Positions 55,717 to 64,000 of a stretch of 64,000 nt of DNA are shown here, one piece after another (within the stretch, counting starts at the first letter, position 1; each line of letters opens with the position of its first letter). The notes under the pieces were generated by a model. The model searched no databases. It was not told the DNA's origin and saw only the letters and a list, made by a program, of their open reading frames with translations. Source of the DNA: CAIXSC01 sp046349915 (lineage in GTDB: Bacteria > Planctomycetota > Planctomycetia > Pirellulales > Pirellulaceae); contig JAXMBL010000006.1 of assembly GCA_046349915.1 (NCBI GenBank), positions 558,001-622,000 on the forward strand. The letters are read 5' to 3'. A program made the translations under genes and the position numbers.

Positions 55717-58700
55717 ATGCTTGGTCGACTCGCCACCTCCCGTACGCGCCGAGTCCGTCGCCTCCAGGCAGAACAGTTGGAACTTCGATTTGCGCTGGCG
55801 ACGTTTGACGTTGTCAACGTACTCGACAGCGGTCCCGGGTCCCTCAGGCAAGCGATTCTCGACGCACAGGCGATGCCCGGAGACGACGCGATCCACTTCA
55901 GCATCCCAGGCAGCGGACCGCATCGAATTGAACCGTTAAGCCCTTTGCCGGCGATCACTGGGGCAGGGGCGGTCTTCTTGGATGCTTCCACCCAACATGG
56001 CTTTGAAGTAGCTGGAGTTCATCCCATCGAATTAAGCGGCGATGGGCTTGACCGCGACCTTTATCCCACATCCGACGGCCTGAGGATTGATGGCACGACC
56101 GGCTCGATCATACGCGGATTCACCATACACGGGTTCACCAACAGCATTGCCACACACGCCGCCCAGGGTTTTATCATCGAGCAAAACTATCTGGGGCTTG
56201 ATCCGACGGGAAGTCATGCGCCGATCGAATGGGTTTACCAGTCCGTTCAGGAAAACGGCGTGAAGGTGTTTGGCAGCACGGGGACGATTGGTGGTGCAAG
56301 CGCCGAGTCGAGGAATGTCATCTCGGGTCACCGCAGCGGAATTCTCATCCAAGACGCCCAGAATAACATCGTTGTGGGAAATTTTTTGGGGACGAATGCG
56401 GCGGGAAACGCGGCGATTGCAAACCAGTACGGTGTTCAAGTCATGGGCCCCTCGGCGAACAACCGCATTGGCATGCCGTATCAGGGCAATGTCGTCATCG
56501 CGACGGAGGCCAGCGCGTGGCTCCACAGTGGGGCCAATCATAACGTCCTACAAGGAAATCGAATGGGATTCCTGGTCACCGGGCAAGCCGTCGACGGCGG
56601 CGGTATTGGGATGGCGCATGCGAGTTCGGTTGCAAACCAAATTGGGGGAGGCGGAGACGGCGAAGGCAATCTGATTCTGGGGGGAATAAGTTCAGGACAC
56701 GGTCAGAATAGAATCCAAGGCAACTGGGTTGGGGTTAGTCCCGACGGGACGCAGCGCGCCACTTGGCGAATTAGCGTCTTGGGCTCGGGAAACTTGATTG
56801 GGACCGATGGCGATGGCGTGAATGATGATAGGGAAGGCAACGTATTCGCCAACACAGTGGCGATCAGCAACGACAACGTCGTGGCCGGCAACATTTTCGG
56901 CCTCGCGGTCGATGGATCCGCAGCCCTAACCAATGTAGCGCCGTCATTCAATCCCGCCAATTCCGCGGGCATCTATGTGGATGGGGCGAGAAACGCGATT
57001 GGCGTGAGTGACGCTGCCGGAGCGAACGATTCGCGGCGGAATATCATCGGTGGAGGGTTTTCCTACGGGATTCAATTCACCAGCGGCGCGGCCGTACAGA
57101 ATGTGGTTTCAGGGAATTTCATTGGAACAGATATCACGGGAAGCATCGCCCTTCCCAATGCCGTGGGGATCGGCCTGGGCGGATTCAACAATCGAGTGGG
57201 CACAAATGCGGATGGAATCAACGATTCCCTGGAAGGCAACGTCATTTCAGGGAATAGTCTGGTCGGCATTTTCGTTGGCAGCCAACACGTCGTCGCGGGC
57301 AATCGAATCGGCACGGACGTTTCTGGAGTTCTGCCACTTGGTAATGGCGTGGGAATCATGCTGGATGGGAACGACAGTCAAATCGGCGGATCAACACTGG
57401 CATCGCGCAACACCATCTCCGGCAACATAGGCTCCGGCATTGATGTCAACAACCTTTATGTAACGGGCAACGCAGTCCTCGGAAACGCTATCGGCGTCAA
57501 CGTGCTGAGTGAACCGTTGGGAAACGGTCTGGATGGCATTTGGATGCGGTTTGGCGCGATGGCGAATGTGATTGGAGGCGTCGCGGCCGGCGAAGGCAAT
57601 GTGATCGCATACAATCAGCGCAACGGCGTTACGGTATCCGAGATGCTCCGGCAATTCACGCCATTGGAGTTCTCCAAGCAGAATTCGATCCGGGGTAACT
57701 CGATTCACGACAACGGTGGCTTGGGAATCGATCTGTTATCCTTGCTGTGGGATGGCGGGGGAAGTCCGACCGATCCGCTGCGAAACAGCTACGTTTTCGG
57801 CCCAACGCCCAACGATCCGCTGGACTCCGATTCGGGCAATAACGAACGACAGAATTTCCCCGAACTTAGCGAGTCGACTTGGGGTGATTCCACAAGCGTC
57901 ACGGGTCAGTTCCAGGGAAAGCCCCTGACGGAGATTGTCCTCGATATTTACGCTAGCGCCGTCACCTCGAACGGTTATGAAGGGGAACGTTGGCTGGGAA
58001 TGACTACGGTGACTACCGATGCCTTCGGTCTTGCCGCCTTCCACGTAACTGGTCTTGGCATGACGACGGCCGGCGAATGGATTACCTCCACGGCGACCGA
58101 TGTCGACGGTAACACGTCCGAGTTCTCATTGGCGATTCCGGCGACGATTCCCCCGAATGCGGCGCCGGTGGCGGATGCGGGAGAAGATCAGCTGCGCGGC
58201 CAGGGAGAACCGGTCACGTTCGATGCCTCGAATTCCCATGATATCGACGGTGCGATCACTGGATATGTCTGGGACTTCGGCGACGGCTCATCGTACTCGG
58301 AGACTCAAGACAACGCTCCAGATGGACAGTTCGACGGCATCACAATCCATACTTTCCAAGACAACGGCGCGTACGCGGTGACGCTCGATGTCGCTGACAA
58401 CGGTGGCGAGTTTTCGTCCGACAATCTGCTGATTACGGTGACGAATGTCGCGCCTCAAGTGAGCGTCGTAACTCCAGCGGCGGCGCTGGCTGGCCAAAAT
58501 ACAAATCTAGCGGCGTCATTTTTCGATCCCGGACAGGCGTACGGCGAGTCCTACGTTGTGGAAGTGGATTGGGGTGACGGGCAAACGACGCTCGGACTGA
58601 TTGATTCTCAAACCGGAGCGATTTCGAGTTCGCATGTTTATCTGTCGGCTGGCACGTACACGCTTGGCGTCAAGGTGATCGACGACGGCGACCACGTATC

Positions 58701-59175
58701 GGGCCAGGCCGCTTCGCCTTTGAGCGGCTTCGCCACGACTCACATTCAGGTCATTCAGCCCGTTCGAGTCGACGTCCAACCCGATTCAATCCAGGTAGAT
58801 TCGAACGGCTCGCTGAGGGTGACGTTGTTCGGTTCCGCGGGATTCGATGTTCGGTCCGTCCTCGTGTCCAGCGTGCGGTTTGCCGGGGCGAGTGCGTCGA
58901 AATTCAGTTTTGCCGATCAAGACCACGACGGGCATGTCGACCTGGTACTGAAAATCCGCACCCAAGACACGGTGTTCGACCAGATCTACGTGGAAATGCT
59001 CAGGGACGATTTTCTGACGGACGGAGATATTGACTCGACGAGACAATCCACGCAGTTGGAAGTGTATGGGAGCATGCACGACGGCGATGCGTTTCTCGGC
59101 GCGGACGCCGTGGACTTATTCCTGTCTGGAAAGTCCCTGCGACGGCTCCTGGAACGATTCTTCTTTTGTAGGTGA
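55717..59175 (+). CDS. giant secreted beta-helix/PKD protein
   Basis: Start ATG 55717 gives 1152 residues. The N-terminus is basic and holds the planctomycete motif AEQLELRFALA. DSGPGSLRQAIL resembles the CSLREAI-type start of beta-helix adhesins. Residues 100-700 contain repeated turns (such as NVISGNSLVGIFVGSQ and NVIGGVAAGEGNVIAYNQRN) typical of right-handed parallel beta-helices. Two PKD domains follow near 815-915 (GYVWDFGDGSS) and 920-1020 (VEVDWGDGQTTLG). The C-terminal segment ends abruptly near an ISAzo13-like remnant, so part of the tail may be lost. It is probably a cell-surface or secreted polysaccharide-binding protein. Confidence 0.85.
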   Translation: MLGRLATSRTRRVRRLQAEQLELRFALATFDVVNVLDSGPGSLRQAILDAQAMPGDDAIHFSIPGSGPHRIEPLSPLPAITGAGAVFLDASTQHGFEVAGVHPIELSGDGLDRDLYPTSDGLRIDGTTGSIIRGFTIHGFTNSIATHAAQGFIIEQNYLGLDPTGSHAPIEWVYQSVQENGVKVFGSTGTIGGASAESRNVISGHRSGILIQDAQNNIVVGNFLGTNAAGNAAIANQYGVQVMGPSANNRIGMPYQGNVVIATEASAWLHSGANHNVLQGNRMGFLVTGQAVDGGGIGMAHASSVANQIGGGGDGEGNLILGGISSGHGQNRIQGNWVGVSPDGTQRATWRISVLGSGNLIGTDGDGVNDDREGNVFANTVAISNDNVVAGNIFGLAVDGSAALTNVAPSFNPANSAGIYVDGARNAIGVSDAAGANDSRRNIIGGGFSYGIQFTSGAAVQNVVSGNFIGTDITGSIALPNAVGIGLGGFNNRVGTNADGINDSLEGNVISGNSLVGIFVGSQHVVAGNRIGTDVSGVLPLGNGVGIMLDGNDSQIGGSTLASRNTISGNIGSGIDVNNLYVTGNAVLGNAIGVNVLSEPLGNGLDGIWMRFGAMANVIGGVAAGEGNVIAYNQRNGVTVSEMLRQFTPLEFSKQNSIRGNSIHDNGGLGIDLLSLLWDGGGSPTDPLRNSYVFGPTPNDPLDSDSGNNERQNFPELSESTWGDSTSVTGQFQGKPLTEIVLDIYASAVTSNGYEGERWLGMTTVTTDAFGLAAFHVTGLGMTTAGEWITSTATDVDGNTSEFSLAIPATIPPNAAPVADAGEDQLRGQGEPVTFDASNSHDIDGAITGYVWDFGDGSSYSETQDNAPDGQFDGITIHTFQDNGAYAVTLDVADNGGEFSSDNLLITVTNVAPQVSVVTPAAALAGQNTNLAASFFDPGQAYGESYVVEVDWGDGQTTLGLIDSQTGAISSSHVYLSAGTYTLGVKVIDDGDHVSGQAASPLSGFATTHIQVIQPVRVDVQPDSIQVDSNGSLRVTLFGSAGFDVRSVLVSSVRFAGASASKFSFADQDHDGHVDLVLKIRTQDTVFDQIYVEMLRDDFLTDGDIDSTRQSTQLEVYGSMHDGDAFLGADAVDLFLSGKSLRRLLERFFFCR

Positions 59176-59217
59176 AATGGGCCGCTCGTGAACGACAACG
59201 AACATGCCGACTATGCG

Positions 59218-59553
59218 GCCCACCTCCACCTTGGCCTTCGTGTCGATCGAGATGCGCAGCACAGTGGGATCGGTCTGCGATTGTTCGTCGAGCAATTCGG
59301 TCGACACGCGGGCCAGAGTGGGCGGCTGAGCTTCACTGGTCCACGCCACGCAGCCGACGGCCGAACTGTAGGATAACGTCCTTGCCTTGTTGCAGAAGTT
59401 CTCGCCACATCAGACACCTCCTTGTCGAGGAGCTATCTTGGGCGTTCGCCATTCCCGGGCCAAGGTCGATTCTGGAACCAAGTCTGGCAGGTTGCAGAGG
59501 CCTCGCGCAATGCCTTCATATGGGTCTGCTGGTAGTTCTTTCGTCTGGCTGCC
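59218..59553 (-). mobile_element. ISAzo13-like transposase remnant
   Basis: The minus strand encodes TVLRISIDTKAKVEVG, a conserved segment of ISAzo13-type transposases, and a frameshifted MWRELLQQGKDVILQFGRRL. Bases 59394-59516 align gaplessly with 27512-27634, with 41 identical bases at the start. A right end at 59521-59553 differs from the 27730-27763 end at two of 33 positions. The left end is missing. The remnant starts about 43 bp after the beta-helix gene. Confidence 0.7.
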
Positions 59554-59701
59554 TTGCACGCTCTCAGCGTTGTTCTAAACGGCCAAGGGCAACAATTCAC
59601 GTTGTTCCCCACCACGGGCTCTGTTAGGCTGAATGGGCTCGAATCCCCGCCTTGCCGGAACGCACGCCCACCTCCCAGACGACTGTTTCACGAGATCAGC
59701 C

Positions 59702-61063
59702 ATGCTCCAACTGCTCACCGATACGTTTCGCTTTCGCAACGGTCTAACTCGACGAAATGTGCTGCAGGTCGGCACGCTCGCCGGTGGAATTTCGCTGGCG
59801 GACAAGTTGAGGCTGCAAACAGCGGCTGCCGAGAGCGCCGAGTATCGGGCGACTCCCTCGGGCAAGTCGGTCATCCTGCTCTGGCAAAATGGCGGACCCT
59901 CTCATCTGGAAACGTACGACCTGAAACCCGACGCGGTGAGTGAAGTGCGGGGGCCCTTTCGTCCCATCGCCACGAATGTCCCCGGCATGGATATCTGCGA
60001 GTTATTGCCGTTGCACGCCAAGATGGCCGACAAGTTCACGCTCATTCGCTCGTGCTCGCACAAGTTCGCGGGGCACAACGACGGGATTCCGGTCATGATG
60101 AGCGGGTATCCCAACTGGGATGAAGGCAAGAACGAGTCGGTCCATCCCGAAATCGGCGCGGTGGTTCAACGCGTGTTCGGGCAATGCCAGCAGGGGATGC
60201 CAGTCGCCTGCGGTATGGGAGCGACGCATTACAGTTATGTGCCCACCACCGCGACCGGCTACTGGGGGAATCAATTCCGTCCACCCACAGTCAGTGAACG
60301 CGGGTTGCCGAACGCGACCGCGACGGTGGAGGGTCGACGGCTGGAGGATCGTCGTCAGTTGCTCACAGCGATCGATCAAGTTCGAGCTCGAGTGCACAGC
60401 GGCGCCGCTGAGTCGCTCGATGAGTTCAATCGTCAGGCGTTTGAGATTCTGGCGAGCGATCGGGCGCGGACGGCATTCGATCTGTCGCTCGAATCTGAGA
60501 GCACTCGGCGGCGATACGGCGAAGGCTGGGCGCAGCAAGCCCTGCTGGCTCGACGTCTTGTCGAGGCAGGCGTGAGTTTCGTGACGGTTGGAGTGCCGGG
60601 CGGCAAAGAAGTCTACAACTGGGACGATCACGCGGTGAACGGAGATCTGCCGACTGCGATGCGCGAGCGACTCCCAGGACTCGACCAAGCCGTCACGGCG
60701 TTGATTGAAGACATCTATCAGCGAGGACTTGATGAGGATGTGTTGGTGATTGTGACCGGTGAGTTTGGTCGCACGCCGCGCGGGAATACTCAACCGCGCC
60801 GAGGAGGCGGGACGAATTGGGGCCGCGACCACTGGCCGCATGCGATGTCAATCTTGGTCTCGGGAGGCGGGAAGAGAATGGGACAGGTGATTGGCGCGAC
60901 GAATGCTTTGGGCGAGCATCCCATCCAACGCGAACTGACACCCGAGAACTTTCGCTCGATGATTTTCCATCACCTCGGCATCGACTATCGCCAGACTTTT
61001 CTCGACCGAGCTGGCAGGCCGGTGCGCATCTCGTACGGCGACCATATTTCGGAACTGGCGTGA
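59702..61063 (+). CDS. DUF1501 protein
   Basis: Start ATG 59702 gives 453 residues. The leader includes RRNVLQVGTLAGGISLADK, a weaker form of the twin-arginine motif with GLTRRN in front. Family segments are VILLWQNGGPSHLETYDLKP, SFVTVGVPGGKEVYNWDDHA and LVIVTGEFGRTPRGNTQPRR, then GGTNWGRDHWPHAMSILVSG. No DUF1549 gene is adjacent. It lies 148 bp after the ISAzo13-like remnant and starts its own transcription unit. Function unproven. Confidence 0.92.
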   Translation: MLQLLTDTFRFRNGLTRRNVLQVGTLAGGISLADKLRLQTAAAESAEYRATPSGKSVILLWQNGGPSHLETYDLKPDAVSEVRGPFRPIATNVPGMDICELLPLHAKMADKFTLIRSCSHKFAGHNDGIPVMMSGYPNWDEGKNESVHPEIGAVVQRVFGQCQQGMPVACGMGATHYSYVPTTATGYWGNQFRPPTVSERGLPNATATVEGRRLEDRRQLLTAIDQVRARVHSGAAESLDEFNRQAFEILASDRARTAFDLSLESESTRRRYGEGWAQQALLARRLVEAGVSFVTVGVPGGKEVYNWDDHAVNGDLPTAMRERLPGLDQAVTALIEDIYQRGLDEDVLVIVTGEFGRTPRGNTQPRRGGGTNWGRDHWPHAMSILVSGGGKRMGQVIGATNALGEHPIQRELTPENFRSMIFHHLGIDYRQTFLDRAGRPVRISYGDHISELA

Positions 61064-61292
61064 TGTGCGGATTGCTGAAGTTGACGGAATTTCCTGCTTG
61101 AGTGTGTAGACCACTAGGGGTGTGTCCCGAACTTCGCTCGAAATCTATCGCAGCCTGAACTTCATGAGGCTCGACGAGAACGAAGCCGGGCCGCCGCGAA
61201 AACGGTTGGCTGAGTCCAATCCGCGAACTCGCGCCCAAGAGGATTTCGATAGCCGGTGAACCAGGACACAGTCACATAGGATCAACGTCCAC

Positions 61293-62000
61293 TTAGCACT
61301 TGGCTGACTTGCGTTTCTTGCCAATGACGCCTTTCTTCACGGCTTTCTGAATGTGCTCGATTGCAGCAGGAACCTCGCAGGCAGTGTTGCCCATATCCAC
61401 CTGAACAACGCCGATGGTCTTTCCGACTTTCAGTGCGACTTCCGTAAGCTCAGGGACGTAGGTCCCCGCGACGATCACGAAGTTATTCATGCCGTAGCGG
61501 ACGTGATCTGGTTGCTGATGGATGGTCTTGCTAATGCGTTCGAGTAGGTTCGTAAGTTCGGTGAAGTCGAGTTCTTGGTCTGGAGTGATCGAAATCCAAC
61601 TGGCGAGCGTCGCCCATCCCGTTGCGGCCGTGAGTTCTTGCTTCGAATCAATCCACTCCAAGCCAAGTTTGTGCCCGTGAGGACTCTCCGCCGCGACCCA
61701 GGCGACAGGGTATGCCGAGATGGCTCGACAATTTGCCGACTTGAGCCACTTCTTCAGATCTCGCTGAGTCATCCTCTTGTCATCGACGACCAGTCCGGCA
61801 AGGTACTGAGCATCGTAGTTGCCTGTGTCGAAGAGCTCGAGCGCCAGTTCGTAGACTCTGCCCAGTCGCTTCTGGATCTTCTTGAGTTCGGAAATCTTCA
61901 CGCCAAACATCGGTTCGTTGACGCCGTGATTTCGCAGTACCTTCCGGTACGACTCAGCGCCCAACGCTTTCAGTTCTTTCAAGATGTCCGTTGCCTGCAT
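61293..62000 (-). CDS. AlkD-like DNA alkylation repair protein
   Basis: The 235-residue product consists of HEAT-like helical repeats with family motifs GVNEPMFGVKISELKKIQKR near residue 25 and SPHGHKLGLEWIDSKQELTA near the middle. AlkD glycosylases remove alkylated bases such as N7-methylguanine and N3-methyladenine without base flipping. A Lys-rich tail (KKGVIGKKRKSAKC) resembles DNA-binding tails. No adaptive-response gene is adjacent. The family also contains structural relatives without glycosylase activity, so substrate activity is inferred. Confidence 0.87.
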   Translation of the reverse strand: MQATDILKELKALGAESYRKVLRNHGVNEPMFGVKISELKKIQKRLGRVYELALELFDTGNYDAQYLAGLVVDDKRMTQRDLKKWLKSANCRAISAYPVAWVAAESPHGHKLGLEWIDSKQELTAATGWATLASWISITPDQELDFTELTNLLERISKTIHQQPDHVRYGMNNFVIVAGTYVPELTEVALKVGKTIGVVQVDMGNTACEVPAAIEHIQKAVKKGVIGKKRKSAKC

Positions 62001-62178
62001 GTGGTTACTCGATGTGAGTTGGGGCGAAAGCCAGTGTCGCCATTCATTTGCGGAAGTTCAAAGGATTTTCTCGGACCGGTGTAAGGTTTCGCGGCCAGGG
62101 GCGTATCTGAAGAGACAGGTTGCGAAGGAAGTTCGTCCTCGACCAAATCGTTTCTCCAGATCATCAAGGAGTTGTGCT

Positions 62179-62697
62179 ATGTTTCTCGCCCGCTGGCTCC
62201 GTCGCCTCACTCAGGTTTCAACTCCTACGGTTCCCAAGCGTCGCCCGTCGAACGCAGGCCGTTCGTTGCGAATCGAGTCGCTCGAATGCCGTAGTTTGAT
62301 GGCTGGCGTGGTCGAATTAAATCTGGGGATGTCCGGCGGTTATTTGCCGGGTGATCCAGCAGGTTCAGCACTCCCTTCGACACCGACGGCTTGGGTGAGC
62401 CCTGGTTCGGCCGATCATGGCCCTGCTGGGCAGTCGACGTCGACCATGATGAGGAATGCGACGGTAACAATAACCGTTCAAGGAAGCAATGATGCGCCGC
62501 TGTTGAATCCCCAGGCGGCCGCCAAGCCCTGTACAGCGGACGGGACCAGTCCAGGGACGGTGACCATTACGCTTCAGAATACGAATGATGCGCCGGTGCT
62601 GGCGCCTTCGCGAACCGTCGCCCCAGTTTCGCCGATTCAGGCTCCTTCGATGACAGTCACGATCACGGTCCAAGGAACGAACGATCTTCCCTCCTGA
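62179..62697 (+). CDS. small secreted protein with VCBS-like repeat fragments
   Basis: ATG 62179 follows an AAGGAG site and gives 172 residues. The N-terminus carries IESLECRSLMAG, the planctomycete sorting-like motif. The rest is mostly low complexity (Pro, Ser, Thr) and contains three copies of a strand-turn unit: TVTITVQGSNDAPLL, TVTITLQNTNDAPVLAP and TVTITVQGTNDLPS. These match the end of the VCBS repeat (the GTNDAP segment) without the rest of the domain. It may be a trimmed adhesin-like protein or a decayed larger gene. A longer frame to 61984 has no ribosome binding site. Confidence 0.7.
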   Translation: MFLARWLRRLTQVSTPTVPKRRPSNAGRSLRIESLECRSLMAGVVELNLGMSGGYLPGDPAGSALPSTPTAWVSPGSADHGPAGQSTSTMMRNATVTITVQGSNDAPLLNPQAAAKPCTADGTSPGTVTITLQNTNDAPVLAPSRTVAPVSPIQAPSMTVTITVQGTNDLPS

Positions 62698-62781
62698 GTA
62701 GCCCCTGCGGGGACGCAACCTGACATGGGATATCCCGGTCGACGGTGCGCCAAATGGTGCATCCTGCCTCTGGTGGTTCAA

Positions 62782-63417
62782 CTAGGTCGGATAGCCGATT
62801 GTGCGGAGATCTTCCTTTAGCTGTTTAAGGTTCAGGTCGGGATTCAATGTCCTGACCAATTCGTCGGTCAACCGCTGACGCTCGTAGATGGCTTTGACCG
62901 CGTGCAAGGCAACGTCGGTTTCGTAGTATTCCTCAGCCCACAGCCAATAGGTTTCGGGGTTCCCGTCGAGTGGCGACAGGAGATAGGCCGATCCATCGGC
63001 GTCGTCATCGTTGGGGAGTTCGATTGCGTGGTGATTCCAGCGGGCATCAGCATCGGACCGCCAGAGACAGAAAGTGACGTCATCCGTGGAGAAAGCGGCT
63101 TCCGTCGCACAGGCCGATAACTGCTGGGGTAGGCCTGCGTAAAAGGACGCTGCGGGTGGGGAAGCGGCGGCGAGTGGCGAGTCGTGTACGAAGCCCTTGA
63201 GAAAGCACCCGTAGTCATTGAAGAGTGCGAATAGCTCATCTCCCGATCCGTTGCGCATCGAACCCATTTCCTCGCCCTTGGCCCAGCGAGCATCAAATGA
63301 ATAATAGCGGCCATCCCAGTCGGGGCAGAGAATTGCGTCGAGCATCGCCATGGACCGCAAGACTTCTCGCAGTCGAGCGACGTTCGGCAATCGAGTGAGA
63401 TCAAGTGTTGAGATCAT
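62782..63417 (-). CDS. conserved hypothetical protein, unknown function
   Basis: The 211-residue product starts MISTLDLTRLPNVARLREVL. It has no signal peptide, membrane segment or known catalytic motif. It has many aromatic residues (CPDWDGRYYSFDARWAKGEE, then YWLWAEEYYETDVALHAVKA). I recall similar proteins, sometimes near immunity-type genes such as SUKH, but cannot name the family. The start is the first ATG of the frame. The coding call rests on length, composition and the resemblance to a widespread unnamed family. Confidence 0.7.
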   Translation of the reverse strand: MISTLDLTRLPNVARLREVLRSMAMLDAILCPDWDGRYYSFDARWAKGEEMGSMRNGSGDELFALFNDYGCFLKGFVHDSPLAAASPPAASFYAGLPQQLSACATEAAFSTDDVTFCLWRSDADARWNHHAIELPNDDDADGSAYLLSPLDGNPETYWLWAEEYYETDVALHAVKAIYERQRLTDELVRTLNPDLNLKQLKEDLRTIGYPT

Positions 63418-63840
63418 GACATTTCCCCAGGGTCTGGTGATCCCGCGCGATGTGCGAATGGCGTGGCATTACTATGTGGGTTCGAGGCGTCCCTAATTCT
63501 CGTCGAACGCGTACCGAAATCCAGCAGTGGTGCTTCCAAGTATTGGGGTCGGATTAGATCATTCCTGATAAGCGTTGATTAGTGCTGATCAGTGTTCCCA
63601 ATCACCTGAAAACGGTGCACCCACTGCTCATCGGAACCTCGTTACCTCAACGGCAACAAGTGTTCGCTCTAACTTTTTCATTCTGCGCGGGATCTCATTG
63701 CCACCATTCTGCAGTTTTGCTCTCTGGCTCCCCCCGATCAGATCCCCTCGTGCGGCTAATATAAAAGTTTTCAGAGATCGGGTATTCTCCTGGCCGAATT
63801 GGAATCAGCCACAATCGACTACGGAATTTAGGGTTTGTTC
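63418..63840. other. intergenic region
   Basis: The 423 bp between divergent genes contain GCGTTGATTAGTGCTGATCA-type direct half-repeats near 63572 and an AT-rich stretch near 63760. No supported gene. Confidence 0.45.
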
Positions 63841-64000
63841 ATGCTGCTCCTGAAGCGTTCAGCTACGATTGTTTGCACCGTTATCCTCGGGGGAGTCATC
63901 TCTAGCATCCTGGCTACGACCGCTTGGGGGTTCAGCGAGGGCGGACACAAAGTTATCGCCTCCGTGGCCTTTCAGCGTTTGTCGCCAGCGGACCGAGCGA
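63841..64000 (+). CDS. S1/P1 nuclease, cut by the right window edge
   Basis: The frame starts at ATG 63841 and runs to the window end (53 codons). A signal peptide (SATIVCTVILGGVISSILAT) is followed by AWGFSEGGHKVIASVAFQRL. Trp at the mature N-terminus and the His of the GHxxIA motif are zinc ligands in S1/P1 nucleases, which degrade single-stranded nucleic acids outside the cell. The remaining zinc ligands are outside the window. Confidence 0.8.
   Translation, partial: MLLLKRSATIVCTVILGGVISSILATTAWGFSEGGHKVIASVAFQRLSPADRA

Overview
The window looks like a chromosomal segment of a planctomycete (phylum Planctomycetota, probably Pirellulales). The evidence is gene content: five DUF1501 proteins with twin-arginine leaders, three DUF1549-type proteins (one with a cytochrome-like CxxCH domain), one DUF1800 protein, large Ser/Thr kinases beside ECF sigma factors, and secreted proteins with the planctomycete N-terminal LExR-type motif. 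Taxonomy is inferred from this content, not from a marker gene. No rRNA, tRNA or CRISPR array was recognised.

Layout. 1-3231: two type IV pilus/secretion ATPases (a PilT-like gene cut by the left edge, and a PilB/GspE-like gene whose Walker A lysine is replaced by leucine) and a small membrane protein. 3312-12383: altronate dehydratase, a secreted DUF3352-like protein, a DUF1800/DUF1501 pair, a membrane-anchored trypsin-like protease and a lone response-regulator receiver. 12750-18192: a solitary ParD-like protein, then DUF1501, planctomycete cytochrome/DUF1549 and a TonB-like protein on the minus strand. 18442-20715: a DUF2784 gene split by a complete IS1380-family element with terminal repeats, a 4-bp target duplication and a leader hairpin that covers the transposase ribosome binding site. 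20828-27075: a 1867-residue Ser/Thr kinase carrying an integrin-like DxDxDG repeat ectodomain, followed by an ECF sigma gene. 27091-28806: a deleted ISAzo13-like element and cysK. 28807-30546: a gene-poor repeat- and hairpin-rich region. 30547-36932: DUF1549, DUF1501, an ECF sigma gene, and a DUF1549 protein fused to a cytoplasmic, anti-sigma-like N-terminus. 36941-41509: a radical SAM protein, then divergent oxyR and an exported katG. 41604-48836: a PhnZ-like HD oxygenase, a 1358-residue membrane protein of unknown function, two overlapping RlaP-like nucleotidyltransferases and a SMI1/KNR4 protein. 49002-55390: a Gfo/Idh/MocA oxidoreductase, DUF1501, and an ECF sigma gene followed by a zinc-motif/kinase/TPR protein. 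55717-64000: a beta-helix/PKD secreted giant, a second ISAzo13-like remnant, DUF1501, an AlkD-like protein, a small secreted repeat protein, an unknown protein and the start of an S1/P1 nuclease.

The strongest theme is signalling across the cell envelope. Three ECF sigma factors each sit next to a different large membrane partner: a kinase with a propeller-like ectodomain, a DUF1549 enzyme-like protein, and a kinase with a zinc-binding anti-sigma-like motif plus TPRs. The best-supported new observations are the precisely reconstructable IS1380 insertion, the ISAzo13-derived element with 34-bp perfect ends, and the ECF-linked DUF1549 fusion.
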